Positions 11,911 to 22,346 of a stretch of 64,000 bases of DNA are shown piece by piece. The stretch is from Corbicula japonica. Lineage: Eukaryota; Mollusca; Bivalvia; Venerida; Cyrenidae. Each line of letters opens with the position of its first letter. Position 1 is the stretch's first letter. The notes beneath the pieces are model-generated. The model saw only the letters and a program-made list of their open reading frames with translations, was not told the DNA's origin and did not search any database. The translations under genes were made by a program, and so were the position numbers. The DNA lies in contig JAZAYU010000181.1 in assembly GCA_038501625.1 (NCBI GenBank), forward strand, positions 682,001 through 746,000. The letters run 5' to 3'.

Positions 11911-13412
11911 TATCCCCCGCCGAGTACTGGTTATTACTAACACAACAGCGTTATTTAGATATTTATCATGGCAAAACAGTGAAAAAAAACTTCAGATGGT
12001 GAAAAGGGTTGGGAAGGTCACCAGAATATAAGAATGAGACATAAAATTTTCAAGTTGTTGAAATGAAGAACGCAGTAGTAAAAAAATAGCGCGGTATTTA
12101 ATTGAAATTCATGCAGAAGTTGCATAGATGTAGCGCGGAAACGAATACTACTCTATATGCATGGTGCATAACTTATCGAAGGGCCATAACTCTGTGTTAA
12201 ACAGTCAGACCAGAACAAGACAACAATATGGGCATCTTGTCTTGGTATTGATGGTTTTTATAGTTTCCAGTAGTTGCTGAGAAATAGCAAGGAAACGAAT
12301 AATGCTCTACATGCAAAATGCATAACTTATTAAAAGGCCATGACTCTGTGTTAAACGGTCTGACTGAAACAAGACGACGAGATGCGCATCTCCTGTTTGT
12401 ATTAAAGGTTTCCAGCAACATTCATTGAAATCCATCTAGTAGTTGCAGAGAAATAGCGCAGAAACGAATACTGCTGTATATGCATAATGCAAAAGTTATC
12501 AAAGGGCCATAACTCTGTGTTAAATGGTCCGATCAGAACAAGACAACGATATGCGCATTTCCTCTTGGTATAGATGGTTTCCAGAAAGTTTCATTGAAAT
12601 CCATTCAGTTGTTCCAGAGAAATAGTGCGGATGTGAATACTGCTCTATATGCATAATGCATAAGTTATCAAAGGGCAATAACTCTGTGTTAAACAGTCTG
12701 ACTGGAACAAGACGACAATATGCCCATCTCCTCTTGGTTCTCAGAAAGATTCATTGAAATCCATTTGGTAGTTGCAGAGAAATAGGGCGGAAACGAATAC
12801 TAATACTGCTCTATATGCATAATGCATAAGTTATCAAAGAGAAATAACTCTGTGTTAAACAGTCTGACTGGAATAAGACGACAATATGCCCATCTCCTCT
12901 TGGTATTGATGGTTCTCAGAAAGTCACTGAAATCCATCTGGTAGTTGCAGAGAAATAGCGCGGAAACGAATACTGCTCTATATGCATAATTCATAAGTTA
13001 TCAAAGGGACATAACTCTGTGTTTAATGGTCTGACCAAAACAAGACGACGATATGCGCATTTCCTCTTGGTATAGATGGTTTCCAGAAAGTTTCATTGAA
13101 ATCCATTCAGTAGTTGCAGAGAAATAGCGCGGAAACGAGAACTGCTCTATATGCATAATGCATAGGATATCAAAGGGCCATAACTCTGTGTTAAATGGTC
13201 TGACCGGAACAAGACGACGATATGCGCATCTCCTCTTGGTACTGATGGTTCCCACAAAGTTTCTTTGAAATTCATCCAGTGGTTGCAGAGAAATAGCGCG
13301 GAAACGAAATTCGGACGGACAGCGTGACAGCGTGACGGTGTGGCAGCGTGACGGTGTGACGGACTGTCAACGCCAAAACAATATCCCCTCCCGATTTCAT
13401 CGGCGGGGGATA
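11911..13412. mobile_element. Non-autonomous element with 165-bp tandem core
   Basis: The ends are TATCCCCCGCCGA (11911) and TCGGCGGGGGATA (ending 13412). If the outer TA is a target duplication, the TIR is TCCCCCGCCGA. The right end also folds as a stem-loop (TATCCCC..CCGAT against ATCGG..GGGGATA, 13382-13412). The core is seven tandem units of 154-169 bp starting at 12151, 12305, 12474, 12643, 12809, 12976 and 13145. Each contains GGGCCATAACTCTGTGTTAA or a variant and AGAGAAATAGCGCGGAAACG. A short GACGGTGTGACGG-type repeat (about 13312-13365) precedes the right end. Unit length resembles the roughly 160-bp bivalve satellites and Pearl-element cores known from the literature; identity was not tested. 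Short frames inside are products of the array. Confidence 0.85.
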
Positions 13413-13493
13413 AAAAGACCATACTGTCATATGATAGGTATAACAGTTGCAGTTTCGTTCTTACAAATATGAAAAATGTCGGAAAGAAAATAG

Positions 13494-13984
13494 TTTATTA
13501 TACTGCAAAGAAATTTGCTTGAATTTGATTGGATAATTTGCCGTTGATGTATATCCGTATTTACGGATCAGCCTAGATATGAACGCACGTGCCTTAATTT
13601 CCCTCTCCGGCCTCCCACCTTTTGTTGTCGTCCGCCATTTTGTTTTGAATTCCCGTAAAAATGCATAATTTGAAACCGATCTTGTAAATTATAAAGCGGT
13701 ATGCTTAGGGATTATTGAAATTGTTACAGAAAATATTTGTGTTATGTTTTTAACGTTGAAAACGATCAGATTATTCTCAAATTTGGTAAATAAATATCAA
13801 ACCGATAGTCCATTCAATTTCTATAGAAGTGACGTCATACAGGTAAATTAATGACGTCAGACATGTAATTATTGAGGTTCTCAGAAGGGAATTAAGCCGT
13901 TCGGCATTAAATAAGCGAAATAAATGAAAAAAATCGATGTTTTCTAATTATTTTTGTCTGAAAAAGTCTTTGCAGTATAATAAA
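13494..13984. mobile_element. Inverted-repeat element, 18-bp TIR
   Basis: TTTATTATACTGCAAAGA (13494-13511) is exactly mirrored by TCTTTGCAGTATAATAAA (13967-13984). The 455-bp interior is non-coding and has two TGACGTCA sites about 25 bp apart (near 13831 and 13853). This fits a non-autonomous DNA element; the TTTA/TAAA ends leave the exact target duplication open. Confidence 0.7.
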
Positions 13985-13988
13985 ACAA

Positions 13989-14126
13989 TTATTTGGTTCC
14001 TTGAAAGGGTATGTGAGAATATATTGCCTGTCTGGGTGTCATATTATCCCCCGCCTGCGGCTCCGGTAATATGATACCCAGACCGGCAATATATCCTCAC
14101 ATTCCCTGTCAAGAAACCAAATAACT
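13989..14126. repeat. Inverted repeat, 55-58-bp arms
   Basis: TTATTTGGTTCC...GGGTGTCATATTA (13989-14047) pairs with TAATATGATACCC...CCAAATAA (14071-14126) around a GC-rich loop TCCCCCGCCTGCGGCTCCGG. It directly follows the 13494-13984 element. Probably a foldback element; the CCCCCGCC word is also found at the ends of the 11911 element. Confidence 0.85.
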
Positions 14127-14446
14127 ATATAGTATACTTAGAAAAGTTGTTAAGTGTAAAATATAATAATGTATCCGTTCATACATGATTGTATTTGTTT
14201 GTTTGTTAATAAATGTTATGAAATTCTTTATCTATGTTTAACTTATTGAATTGAAAATAAAAAAAACTGCGCAATGGTAAAGAGAATACCAAAGCACCAG
14301 TTTGAAAATGAATGGAAATGTAGATAATAACAAAATAATTTGAAATATTTCTTGAACATATACCTTATTAAGATTTCTCTACATGTTAGAGGTACCTAGT
14401 TGTATAACACTCTAACATGTTATAAATATTTTTAAATTATAATTGT
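14127..14446. other. Spacer, no gene seen
   Basis: AT-rich spacer between two inverted-repeat elements. Nothing recognised. Confidence 0.5.
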
Positions 14447-14669
14447 GCGAGTCACGGGCGAATGTAGTTTTGAATTTTTTTTTTGACATTTTAGTTGTTA
14501 CTATATTCGGAAAGAACTTACAATTATGTATTATTTTCACATAACAATTAACGACACAATGTTATTTTTACCGCGACGCGCGTAATAAAAATGTCGTCTG
14601 CTAAACTTTATGACATCATTTCAAGAATCGACGTCAACTGCCCGAATGTACCTTTTCCCGTGACGCGCC
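14447..14669. mobile_element. MITE copy, TIR GGCGCGTCACGGGAAAAGG
   Basis: The right end CCTTTTCCCGTGACGCGCC and a degraded left end GCGAGTCACGGGCGAATGTA bound about 220 bp. The internal blocks ATGTCGTCTGCTAAACTTTA and GACGTCAACTGCCCGAATGT are shared with copies at 60597-60811 (complete), 20985-21105 (right part) and about 29695-29785 (left part). Non-coding. Confidence 0.8.
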
Positions 14670-15535
14670 ACAAATCATAAATGTAACAATACTTAAACAA
14701 TTGTTCAAATTCTATTTGCTTCAAATCACAAAACTATACCACTTCACTTTGCACATCACTTATATTGTATAACAGCAAAATGTGTTTTTAATAATTATTT
14801 CATTGGATGATTATTTCATTCCCCTTTTAAAGCCAATACTTTCTACCAAAATTACTTATTCATTGATTTCACAGTAATATACTAAGCAAAAATGAAAACT
14901 TACCTTTTTAGAAATTCAACATTTTTTACAGTATGTTATATTTTATCCTTAATTTAATTTGGTGTAATTTGCTCATATCTGGACATTTAATAAATCGGGA
15001 AGATGATGTTGTTGTTTCAGAGTAAAATGCTATTTCCTCTTTTCTAAATAAAAATGATTTACTTGTAGAGATTTCTTAACATTAAAGCCTCAAACAGATA
15101 GTTTCATAGTTGAAGTTAGAAGTTGATATATCCCACATATACAAAAGGAAAAAAAACACAATAGTAAGATACAGTTACTGAAATATCGTTTTTTGTAAAT
15201 TACCTACCATTCATAGTTTGCCACAACGAAATAACTTTTTAATTGTTTCTTTTTTAAGTGTAATAGGAGTTTGTATTTGTGTCAAATTTTCATTTTGGCT
15301 CAGTAGATAATATTATATCAGCGATTTAGCTATCATGCTTAACCCATCACTAAATGAGATCTATGAAATCATATGTTTCTTTATTTTAAATATTCTGGTT
15401 CAAAACTGTCTATACAGTAAATAAATTACCCGCTCCTTCTATTAATGTGTTCTAGTTTTAAGCGTGTGGCGAAAGTAAATGTTTCTAAATAAACTTTAGG
15501 AAAGAGTCAATTAACATAAAATAATTTTAAAATTC
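14670..15535. other. Intergenic, no gene seen
   Basis: AT-rich; no exon, element or tandem structure recognised. Confidence 0.5.
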
Positions 15536-16320
15536 CAAAGCAATCCCGTTCTTTTTAAAACCTTTTTGACATGGGGAAGAAACGGAAGTCGAATGCGTGG
15601 TAAACATATGAAATTGATGACTAGTTAGAACTTTTAGTCGGTAAATGTATTTAAACCCATTCTTTATCTGGGGACCATACGCCGCTGAACATGGAATGGT
15701 ATTAATCTGAAAATACCGCATTGAAGGTTCCATGTTCACCGCCATATGCAAACCATGGTTTGGGATGGATCAAAATTGTACAGTTTAAAGGCGGCGTGGG
15801 CAGTAATATCCAATTCCATAACTGGCCATGAACAGGCTCAGTCAAACCGAGTCTGCAATATTTTCATTTTTGTCGTGGTCGAGGGTCTTCAAAGTTCCCT
15901 TTTAATCTATTTCAAAGTTTTGTTGAATGGTTTCTTATCTCACGCATATGGAAAAATAATTCTTGCCCACTAACTGTCATAATTTGACAGATCTAGTTCG
16001 TTGAACTGTTTTTGAACAAGGTGACACAGACACCAATCCTGTAAAAATTATTTAGAACTTGGAGCTTCCACACGCAGCTAAAAAGTAGAGAGGAAAAGAG
16101 AGCATGAGACAATGAGAATTAATTTCAAATTAGAGACCACAAAAATAAGAAAAATAGAGCCATTTGGGTTACCGCCTTGGAGCGGTCAGTTAGAAAGTTT
16201 TTCGCCACTGGGTTTAAACCAGGTTCTAGGGTGCACCAACATCACTCTTACCCCAACAGGTTCTCATATAAACAAACAAGTACAAGATTTCTTGGTGAAA
16301 TAACTTCAGCCAATCCATCC
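15536..16320. mobile_element. Repeat modules C-B (minus) and D (plus)
   Basis: 15540-15655 resembles one end of the 9676-10165 element family. 15655-15960 is module C then B in minus orientation (GGGGACCATACGCCGCTGAA, then GCCATGAACAGGCTCAGTC). 16045-16320 is family D in plus orientation (TTACCGCCTTGGAGCGGTCA and AACCAGGTTCTAGGGTGCAC). Frames of 60-75 codons here are translations of repeat text. Confidence 0.7.
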
Positions 16321-16964
16321 ACTGGCTAAAAATAAAAAACAACAACATAAAAATCTTATAGCAACGTAAAGCAGTAGGGCGGGTACTCAATGACCTTACC
16401 GAGACCAGAACACCTGGAGTCAAATCATCAAGAACACGATGACAGGGATATAAACAGCTTTTATGTTATAAACTAGGCTTTTTAAAAATGTTGATATCAT
16501 TTAATTAGTAAATGCGCCAACAAGTTTAAATGCGACAACGAAAATACACACGACATTGCTCACAAAACACATTATTTTAATTACATGTATAAAGAAAGCA
16601 TAAAAAGTTAACATTTTTATTAAAAAAACACGACAGCATTGCTATTTAGTAAATGCCGAAGATCGCTTTATCTATGTATGTCTCTGTTTTTATATGTATT
16701 ATTTAAGTTATTATACATGTACTATCATGACTCTTAGTAATTATAGCAGTAGTGCATGTTTCTTTTATGTGTACTGTACACTGATTGAATGTACACTGAT
16801 TGTCAGCACTGATTGAATGTACGGGAGACATTTTACAAACAACTCACTGGTGTCCCAAATGAAATTGATACCGAGTGTTTTCAGCGTTAATGGTGTAGTC
16901 TTTTAGTTATGTTTTAGCGGTTGCTAGTTGGTTTGCAAACACTGACTTATACGTGTAGAGTCAC
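16321..16964. other. Intergenic, core-A fragment
   Basis: About 16790-16845 holds a copy of core A (CACTGATTGAATGTACGGGA then GACATTTTAC). The rest is AT-rich with no gene recognised. Confidence 0.5.
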
Positions 16965-18165
16965 GGTTTAAATGCATTTTTATAAATGGAAAATTTACTT
17001 GATACTTTTATAATATAATGGTATGGTTCAAATGATTCGTATCAATGGGAAATTGACGGAATATATTGTACTAGGTAATGGCTTCTAATGATTCTAATAA
17101 ATATAACATTTACGTGATGCATTTACAATCTTGAGGATCAATGTTTCAAATGTTCAAATTTACATATAGGAAATTCCGTAATATATTTATAATATGCAAG
17201 AGCACAATTTCAAATGTTTTTATAATTGGGAAATTTACGTATGGATATCAGCACTGATTGAATGTACGGGAGACTTTTAACAGCCAACACACGGCACAAA
17301 CAACGCTATTGTGATATTTAAATAGATGAAAAGGGAACTTTGAAAGCCATCAAACACGACAAATATGAAAATATGCATGCTCGTTTTGATTGAGACTGTT
17401 CAATCAAAGGGGAAAAAGGGGAAAGGGAAAAAGGGAAAATTTACGTGATTTGTATACACTGTATAAAGGCATGTTTAGAGAGGAAATTTAAGTGATATAT
17501 GTACAATGTATAGAGGTATGGTTTTAAATGCATTCTAATAAATGGGAAATTCACGTCATACATGTAATGGGGCAAGGTTTCAATTGACTCTAATAAATGA
17601 GAAATTTACGTAATGCGTTCACCATGTGGTTAGATTTCACATGATTCTAATTAAGGGAAATTTACGTGATACATGTACAATGTATAGATGCATGGTTTCA
17701 AATCATAATAAATGGGGAATTTATATATATACAATGTATAGTGGCAATGTTTCAAATATTTTTTAACAAATAGGAAATTTCCGAAATGTATGTACAATAT
17801 GTAAGGGCTCGGTTTCAAAGGATTCTAATTAGTAAATAAACGTATTATAATTATGTACAATACGTAGGTGAGTGAATTCGTTGTAAATGATTCTAATAAA
17901 TGGGAAATTTATGTAATATATGTACTATATGTAAAGGCACGGTTGCTGCAAAGGATTCTAGTAAATGGGAAAATTACGTGATATATATATATTCAAAGTA
18001 TAGTGACAATGTTTCAAATGATTTTAATTAATACAAAATTTATGTAATAGATATAGTATACAATATGTAGGGGCACGTTTGCAAATGATTCTTATAAATT
18101 GGTAATTTATGTTATATATCTTTAATGTATAGAGACAGGGTTTCAAATGATTTGGGGAGGTTTTT
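16965..18165. repeat. Divergent satellite, unit about 62 bp, interrupted
   Basis: Repeated blocks of AATGATTCTAATAAATGGGA, AATTTACGTGATA and TACAATGTATAGAGGCA recur about every 60-70 bp, with perhaps 14-16 units, all diverged by substitutions and small indels. About 17246-17420 is an insertion of core A plus module B (CACTGATTGAATGTACGGGA... GAAAAGGGAACTTTGAAAGC) that splits the array. The divergence suggests an old, poorly homogenised array. Confidence 0.8.
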
Positions 18166-18832
18166 TTTTGAATCAATGGAAATTGCCTCTTGTACATGTA
18201 GATGATTCAGCATAATATATATGATTCTTTCATTGACAAAACAGCCACATAAATTATAACAGGTTATAGAGGTTAAAGCTGACAAAACAGAAAACAATTG
18301 TGTTAGAGGGTTTCATGGTCACTCCTCAAGAAGTCCGATTAATGCTAGTAATTGAATTATGGACAATTTCTTAATGGCATTATAAAAGTAGAAGACTGTC
18401 TCTTTTGTGTCATCCTGTCGAGTTCAATATCATAATAATATTATAATACACCATTATGATAAGAAAAATTGAACTGAACAAAATGTACTGCTCTAATTAA
18501 TTATTGATGATCGACATATAGGTCTTAAATTTGTAAGCTAAAATATCCACAATGCTTTGGTCAAAACCAGTTTCATATACCAGCAGGTATCATCAAGTAC
18601 TCATGGTTGTTCTTTGTTAAAAAGATGTACCAAGACTGGGCAAGAGTGAGGTCTTGGCTCGAAGAGCCTGATTTTAAACCAGTTAATCCATGCGAAAGTT
18701 ACTTTGGAACTGCATGCGTAATAATTTTAGTTTCTTTTAAAACCAAATACCTATGAATGAGTCCTTTAGAAATTTATATTCTGGAGGTTTATACCGTTGT
18801 TTGCATCTTGACCAGCTTATGATATACATGTG
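18166..18832. other. Intergenic, no gene seen
   Basis: AT-rich; nothing recognised besides short palindromes such as CATAATAATATTATAAT near 18430. Confidence 0.45.
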
Positions 18833-19157
18833 CCAAAGATCATTCAACTGAGACTGGAGACCAGTCTTAAATGTCAAGCATATGATTGGCTGAAATGGCC
18901 ATCAGTCGCCATTTTAGCCAATCAGATGCTTGACATTTGGGACTTGTTTACTGATTTAGAATAATGATCTTGGACACTGGATGATAGACTCTCCTGTTAG
19001 ATCTTTGTTTAAGTTTTGTTCCGTTTATCAGCGCTTAAGATTATATAACTGAGATTTGAAACCAGTCTCAAATCTTAAGCATCTGATTGACTGAAATGGC
19101 GCATTCTAAAATCTAAAGATTTGAGACTGGTTTCCATTCTCAGTTTTATAATCTTGG
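18833..19157. mobile_element. Two foldback MITE copies (family G)
   Basis: Copy 1 is 18833-18974 (CCAAAGATCATTCAACTGAG ... AATGATCTTGG) and copy 2 is 19036-19157 (AAGATTATATAACTGAGA ... TTATAATCTTGG). Each is self-complementary over most of its length, with GAGACTGGAGACCAGTCT-type arms and the sub-arm GCATCTGATTGGCTGAAATGG. Other copies: 24278-24490 (two, diverged), 37383-37450 (half), 41877-41990 and 55610-55750. Confidence 0.85.
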
Positions 19158-19344
19158 AACCATTGAACATTTCATTTTGTTAAAAAGTATATTTTTCAAT
19201 AAAAGGATGTAACAAAATATTTTACAAAAACAATTTACCATTTTAATGCATTGTAGGGAACATTATTTCATAACTTTTACAAGTTTAAGCATTTTAATTA
19301 ACCTAATATATTTTAACTAAACATGAATATATTAAAAAGGTCTT

Positions 19345-19440
19345 TAAGCCCATGAACAGGCTCAATCAAACCGAGCCTGCAATATTTTCGTATTTGTCGT
19401 GTTCATTGTCATTCAATGTTCCCTTGGAATTTATTATACT
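19345..19440 (-). mobile_element. Module B copy
   Basis: CCATGAACAGGCTCAATCAA then ACCGAGCCTGCAATATTTTC is module B read on the minus strand, retaining the small hairpin CAGGCTC...GAGCCTG. A diverged end near GTTCCCTTGGAATTTATT corresponds to AAAAGGGAACTTTGAA in plus-oriented copies. Confidence 0.75.
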
Positions 19441-19569
19441 CAAACTTGAAAAAGGTGAAAACTAATCATTGATGAAACCAGGTAAATATACTCAGCAAAA
19501 ATAAAAAGTATCCACTTTCTTACCTGTAATTCTGTAAATTAACATTTTGTCTAACGCACCACTAGCCTG

Positions 19570-19641
19570 TGTCTAACGCACTAGAAGCGTGTAACAGTTT
19601 TCTTATTTGGTCGCTGTTACACGCTTCTAGTGCGTTAGACA
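19570..19641. repeat. Perfect 28-bp hairpin
   Basis: The left arm TGTCTAACGCACTAGAAGCG plus 8 bases (19570-19597) and the right arm 19614-19641 are exact reverse complements around a 16-nt loop. An additional TTTTGTCTAACGCAC copy just upstream (about 19545) shows partial duplication of the arm. Probably a small foldback element. Confidence 0.9.
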
Positions 19642-20341
19642 AAACGTTAATAACACGCCAGATGTGTCATCCTCGTTCTAGAACGCTCAAAAAATGAACG
19701 ATTAAAACGTTCAGAGAACGTTGACCAGAACGTCATAGTTTGACGGCCCCTTAAACAAATCTGCATTTCAGTTATCATTACAAGGATATATAATGTTCTT
19801 GAAATCTGCAGTCACTACTTAGTTATCTTTCCATTTGCTATTTTTAGGGTTATAGGAAGAAATTAGCGATTCAAAATAATATTCACATTGATTGGATTTA
19901 ATCAATTTCTCCAGTTCTTGATACCAATTAAAGCACAAAACATTAATTAATGAAACAATTAGTCCTCGACAAACAACGCTAGAAAGCCCAAACATTTCCA
20001 ATAACCTCCCTTTAAATTGAAAATGTAGTGTATTTTAATCCATTATTAATTGTTATTCGATGGGCAGTTACTCAGGTTTGGAATATTATGTCGATGAACA
20101 ATTTAACTTAAAAACAGCTGAGATTAAGTAATAAAACACCTTTTTAAGCGTTCCTGATTAAATGAAAATATGCTTATGAGAGCCAAGTGAAAACCAGCAT
20201 AGGCGTGTTTATTAACTCAAAAATTAACACAAGAGGTCTTAGAGTAAACATTGTTTTTTAATGACGGAATCCTTATATTTTATCAGAGTAATAGTGCGTC
20301 ATCACGATAGACGGTTCTACTCCGTTTTCAGATGACACTGG
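19642..20341. other. Intergenic, no gene seen
   Basis: Includes AGAACGTT-type words around 19676-19735 (several AACGTTC and GAACGTT occurrences), otherwise AT-rich. No gene recognised. Confidence 0.45.
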
Positions 20342-20423
20342 TTCAGAGAGTACACTAAAATACTTTGGAAACATAACGTAGATTTGACATTATAATTCCA
20401 AAGTATGTTAGTGTACTCTCTGT
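20342..20423. repeat. Inverted repeat, about 26-bp arms
   Basis: CAGAGAGTACACTAAAATAC then TTTGGAA is mirrored by TTCCAAAGTATGTTAGTGTA then CTCTCTG around a centre of about 25 bp. One mismatch per arm is visible. Likely a small foldback element. Confidence 0.85.
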
Positions 20424-20854
20424 AGATAGGTCCAACAAGTGTGGCCAGAAATGTGAAAAAATATGTAAGTTCTGTAAATGTATTTAACCCTTACAAATGT
20501 GCCAGTTTAAAGACATCGTTGTCATTGTTTCAAATCAGTTGATAAGTTTATCATGAAACAAAGAAAAGTAATTATTTAAGTAAATTATGGTAATGTCAGG
20601 TAAACAGGTTACAACAAATTCATTCATATGTTCGACAATAAGTCCACAAATAATGAATATTTTAAATTACTCTTTATTTATCAAACTGTTGATTGGTTAA
20701 GAGTTACTAAATTTTAGAGAATTGCCTAATCATTTAAAATCATTTGATGAAATATCATGACTGTATATTGTAACACAATTTTTTAGATATAGTAAACAAT
20801 TATTTTGGTACATTTATACAGCATAGTCATTTAAAGTTTCGATATAAGTACATG
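20424..20854. other. Intergenic, no gene seen
   Basis: AT-rich spacer; nothing recognised. Confidence 0.5.
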
Positions 20855-21105
20855 TATGTCAAATTCAAATAAGAGACCACAACAATTAACGAATAAGAGA
20901 ATCCCTGGGGTTGTCGCCTTAGAACTGTCAGTAGCAAAACAATTTGCAACTGAGGGTTTAAGATTTTTTTACACATTTTGTCAGCATTATGTTAGTTTTA
21001 CCTCTAAATGCGTAATAAGTAATGTCGTCTGCTCAACTTTACGACGTCATATGAAGAATTGACGTCAACTGTCCGAATGTACCTTTTCCCGTGACGCGCC
21101 TCATT
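20855..21105 (+). mobile_element. Family D fragment joined to right half of a CGTCACGGG MITE
   Basis: 20855-20955 carries the D text (GAGACCACAACAATTAACGA and AGAACTGTCAGTAGCAAAAC). About 20985-21105 is the right part of the MITE seen at 14447 and 60597 (GTCGTCTGCTCAACTTTACG ... CCTTTTCCCGTGACGCGCC). The junction suggests the MITE entered D and later lost its left end. Confidence 0.7.
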
Positions 21106-21227
21106 TTGCATGCCTTATTACAACCAACAGTTGCACATTAATGTTGCAACGAACAGTTTTAAGGCAGCGTTCTCTCCTCCGTTTTTTATTTTACAAGAAG
21201 AGTATAATTAGCATAATGTTCTTTCCT

Positions 21228-21935
21228 TAAATATTTCTTGCCTCAGGAAAACGCTGAAGTTTAAATTTTTTAATTATTAAAAAACAACAAAACAACAATA
21301 AAAACAACAACAAAACAAAAATTAACAATTAAATTGATTATCCTTTCCTAAAATTTTTCTGGCCTTAGGAAGACGCTGAAGTTGAGATTTTTTTAATTAT
21401 TAAAAAACAACAAAACAACAACAACAACAACACAAAAACATCAACAATTTAATTGATTATCCTCTCCTCAAATATTTTTTGCCCCAGGAAGATGCCGAAG
21501 TTTAAAGCATTTTTATTTGTTAAAAACAACAACAAAACAACAACAACAACAACACAAAAACATCAACAATTTAATTGATTATCCTCTCCTCAAATATTTG
21601 TTGCCTCAGGAAGATGCTGAAGTTTAAAGTATTTTTATTTGTTAAAAACAACAAAACAACAACAACAACAACAACAACAACAAAAACATCAACCATTTAA
21701 TTGATTATCCCCTCCTCAAATAGTTCTTGCCTCAGGAAGATGCTGAGGTTTAAAGTATTTTCTTATTTTTTGAAAATAACAACAACAACAACAACAATAA
21801 CAACAAAACATCAACAATATTGAGTATCCTCAGTCCCCTAAAATATTTTTCGCCTCAGGAAAAGACTGAAGTTTAAAGTATTTTTTAAACAACAACAACA
21901 ACAACAACAACAAAACACCAACAATATTTAATATC
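21228..21935 (+). repeat. 121-bp compound tandem repeat with CAA tracts
   Basis: Six units start near 21228, 21349, 21467, 21588, 21713 and 21834. Each has a conserved half (TTGCCTCAGGAAGATGCTGA, AGTTTAAAGTATTTTT), a CAA/AAC microsatellite of variable length, and CATCAACAATTTAATTGATT. The array lies about 410 bp upstream of the GPCR start codon. No reading frame runs through it. Confidence 0.9.
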
Positions 21936-22346
21936 CTTTTAAAACAGCCTAAGCGCTAGTGTGAGATATGCTTAGGTTTTGGCAATAAAAAAAGTTCCAA
22001 TAAATAGATAGTAACTTACTGGAAAGGCACATGTAGGCGATACTAGCCTCGCTTTGACAACGAGGACACATATATATTGGGCTTTACACGAATGTTGGAT
22101 AACAGTTCGCTGTTGAGAAGGAATGAAAGTACAATAGACGCAATCGAATTATTTGAAAAGTAATTTTCAATTTTCAAATAGTCATTGCACAATTGTGTTT
22201 GACGGACGGTTTAAAATTTTAAACAAGTGCTACTTACGCGTTGGAAAAAAGGCGACATATACACATTGATTATAATACGTTTAATTTGTTGCAAACAGTT
22301 AACTGCGAGATTTTATGTGTGTAGTTTATAGTACTCAGATTCCAGA
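21936..22346 (+). promoter_or_regulatory. Upstream region of the GPCR gene
   Basis: The 411 bp between the compound repeat and the start codon should contain the promoter or 5' UTR if the gene has no upstream exon. ATATATAT-like text occurs at 22070. ACAATTGTGT and AAGTAATTTTCAATTTTCAA lie at about 22157-22200. No decisive TATA, initiator or splice acceptor can be claimed. Confidence 0.3.

Noticed and set aside
12197..13422. Several minus-strand frames of 64-91 codons sharing similar peptides
   Set aside because: They are translations of the 165-bp tandem units in the 11911-13412 element.
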